Shown here piece by piece: positions 5,587 to 6,628 of a stretch of DNA of 6,628 bases. Made by a program: the position numbers and the translations under genes. Location of the stretch: the NCBI GenBank assembly GCA_023136785.1, contig JAGLQP010000107.1, positions 1-6,628 of the forward strand, given 5' to 3'. The notes under the pieces were generated by a model. That model was not told the DNA's origin. It searched no databases and was given only the letters and a program-made list of their open reading frames with translations. Numbering within the stretch: the stretch's first letter is position 1; each line of letters starts with the position of its first letter. The DNA comes from Spirochaetales bacterium. GTDB taxonomy: Bacteria > Spirochaetota > Spirochaetia > SZUA-6 > DRHE01.

Positions 5587-5623
5587 GCTTGATTCATCCC
5601 CCGCCACCAGGGACTAATCAAGC
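5587..5623. terminator. Hairpin between convergent genes
   Basis: GCTTGATT (5587-5594) pairs perfectly with AATCAAGC (5616-5623). An inner TCCC (5597-5600) pairs with GGGA (5610-5613) after a 2x2 mismatch, leaving a 9-nt loop. It lies 7 bp after the methyltransferase stop and covers the stop codon of the converging TolC-family gene. No clear U-run follows on either strand, so if it ends transcripts it may need Rho or act mainly as a 3' stabilising hairpin for both mRNAs. Confidence 0.5.
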
Positions 5624-6628
5624 AATTCATCCATAAAAGCCCGATATTGAATGATCAGGCGGTGATACCGGGCAAAATTATCCACCAGCTTTGCCTTTTG
5701 GTCCTGAACGCTGTCCCTGCTTTGAATGACATTAGTCAGCATGTTCCTGCCCTGGTTATACAGCCGTGCCTCCTCAGAAGTTTTCTCTTCCGCCGAGTCG
5801 ATGAGCTGTCTGTTCAGCTCGATGATCTTCTCCAGCTCAGCAGCCTGTATCAGCAGGGAGGTCACGTTCGTCTCCACCGTCTTTTCTAATGCCTCGATCT
5901 CCTTTTCGAGCTGCTTGATCTGGGTGTTGAGGAACGTCCTCTCCACATCCACCTGCTCCAGCCCGGTTGCCGGGGAATAACTTAAACCGATCGTAGCTTG
6001 GGGATGGATAATCTTCAAAGAGTCTATGAAAGCGTCCTCCGGACCGTAGACTCCCGCCTCGAGGAACAGATCCAGGGTTGACTTCTCTCTCTCCCCGAAT
6101 GCCGTGCTCTGGAATCTCAACTGTTCGATGAGGACCAGTAAAGGCTTTTTCAACCGAGTGTCGGTTTTACCTCTGGAAGCTGCTTCGGCAGCCGCAGGAA
6201 GTTCTACAAATGTGTAAAAATCAAAAACAGGTTTGTCTTCGTAGATACCCTCCGAATCCGATAGAGCGGCCAATTCCGCCTGAGTCGATTTTGCCTGGGA
6301 TTCGTATTCAAAGATCGCCTGCTGAGACATCCGGATTGCATCTTCAGCCCGCAATACGTCTAATTTATCGATCAGGTTCGATCGAAACATCCGGTTCGTT
6401 GTCGCCAGTTGCTCCTCTGCGAGCTCGAGGCGCTGCTGATAGATGTCTACGAGTTCGAGGGCATACACCCAATCGATGAATAGGGTGGCCGGCTCTACCA
6501 GGAAGGATTCCCGATTTTCTTGTATCTCTACTTCTTTGGCCTTTATAGTATACTCCTGTACATCGTAGCCCAACCGAGCCAGGCGCTCTATGTTTTTTTT
6601 GAGCGGCCAGGACAGGGACACCTCAAGT
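5614..6628 (-). CDS. TolC-family outer membrane efflux protein (5' end outside window)
   Basis: The C-terminal part, more than 335 residues, resembles a TolC/OEP-type outer-membrane channel, which exports drugs or other substrates together with a periplasmic adaptor and an inner-membrane pump. Long amphipathic helices (about residues 50-120 and 225-335, counted from the GTG at 6621) are typical of the alpha-barrel tunnel. Each carries the repeat signature: NLIDKLDVLRAED (82-94), and LYNQGRNMLTNVIQSRDSV (287-305) followed by a final helix. Between them lies a beta segment, ATIGLSYSP (about 209-217). The frame stays open to the window edge (LEV precedes the GTG), so the signal peptide and first strands are missing. 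Similarity is by architecture rather than a strong motif. The stop is TAG, inside the hairpin between the convergent genes. The adaptor and pump are presumably encoded upstream or elsewhere. Confidence 0.82.
   Translation of the reverse strand, partial: LEVSLSWPLKKNIERLARLGYDVQEYTIKAKEVEIQENRESFLVEPATLFIDWVYALELVDIYQQRLELAEEQLATTNRMFRSNLIDKLDVLRAEDAIRMSQQAIFEYESQAKSTQAELAALSDSEGIYEDKPVFDFYTFVELPAAAEAASRGKTDTRLKKPLLVLIEQLRFQSTAFGEREKSTLDLFLEAGVYGPEDAFIDSLKIIHPQATIGLSYSPATGLEQVDVERTFLNTQIKQLEKEIEALEKTVETNVTSLLIQAAELEKIIELNRQLIDSAEEKTSEEARLYNQGRNMLTNVIQSRDSVQDQKAKLVDNFARYHRLIIQYRAFMDELLD

Overview
The window reads as chromosomal DNA from a Gram-negative-type (diderm), probably anaerobic bacterium. 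The protein-coding parts are moderately GC-rich, and an outer-membrane TolC-type protein is encoded at the right edge. A small bacterial RRM RNA-binding protein, an aldo/keto reductase with a cysteine-containing tail and a non-pyrrolysine MttB-family methyltransferase together would fit a free-living spirochaete or a deltaproteobacterium-like anaerobe. That placement is an inference from gene content and was not tested by phylogeny.

Left part (1-923): the 5' end of an RRM protein gene runs leftward off the edge. It has a strong sigma70-type promoter about 200 nt upstream, and its long leader contains a perfect complement of its own ribosome binding site, so the start may be controlled by RNA folding. 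Upstream lies an AT-rich stretch of about 220 bp holding a broken Phd/YefM antitoxin gene, a 10-bp tandem repeat and a tRNA T-arm-like motif. It looks like the worn remains of an acquired element. No intact gene is supported from 639 to 923.

Middle part (924-2765): a leftward aldo/keto reductase and a rightward PaaI-like hotdog thioesterase are divergently transcribed from a shared 222-bp spacer, with a promoter candidate for each direction.

Right-middle part (2815-5579): a TetR regulator with a consensus-like promoter and two small inverted repeats is followed by an alpha/beta hydrolase relic, whose start overlaps the TetR stop by 4 bp, and then, about 20 bp later, by a complete MttB-family methyltransferase. 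The three were probably one transcription unit in which the regulator controls the downstream enzymes. The hydrolase has lost its catalytic Asp and His from the reading frame, although the His-containing tail survives in another frame.

Right edge (5587-6628): a hairpin separates the methyltransferase from a convergent TolC-family gene whose N-terminus lies outside the window. No corrinoid protein, corrinoid-activating protein or MtgA-type partner for the methyltransferase is present here. No CRISPR array, intact IS element, rRNA or complete tRNA was seen.
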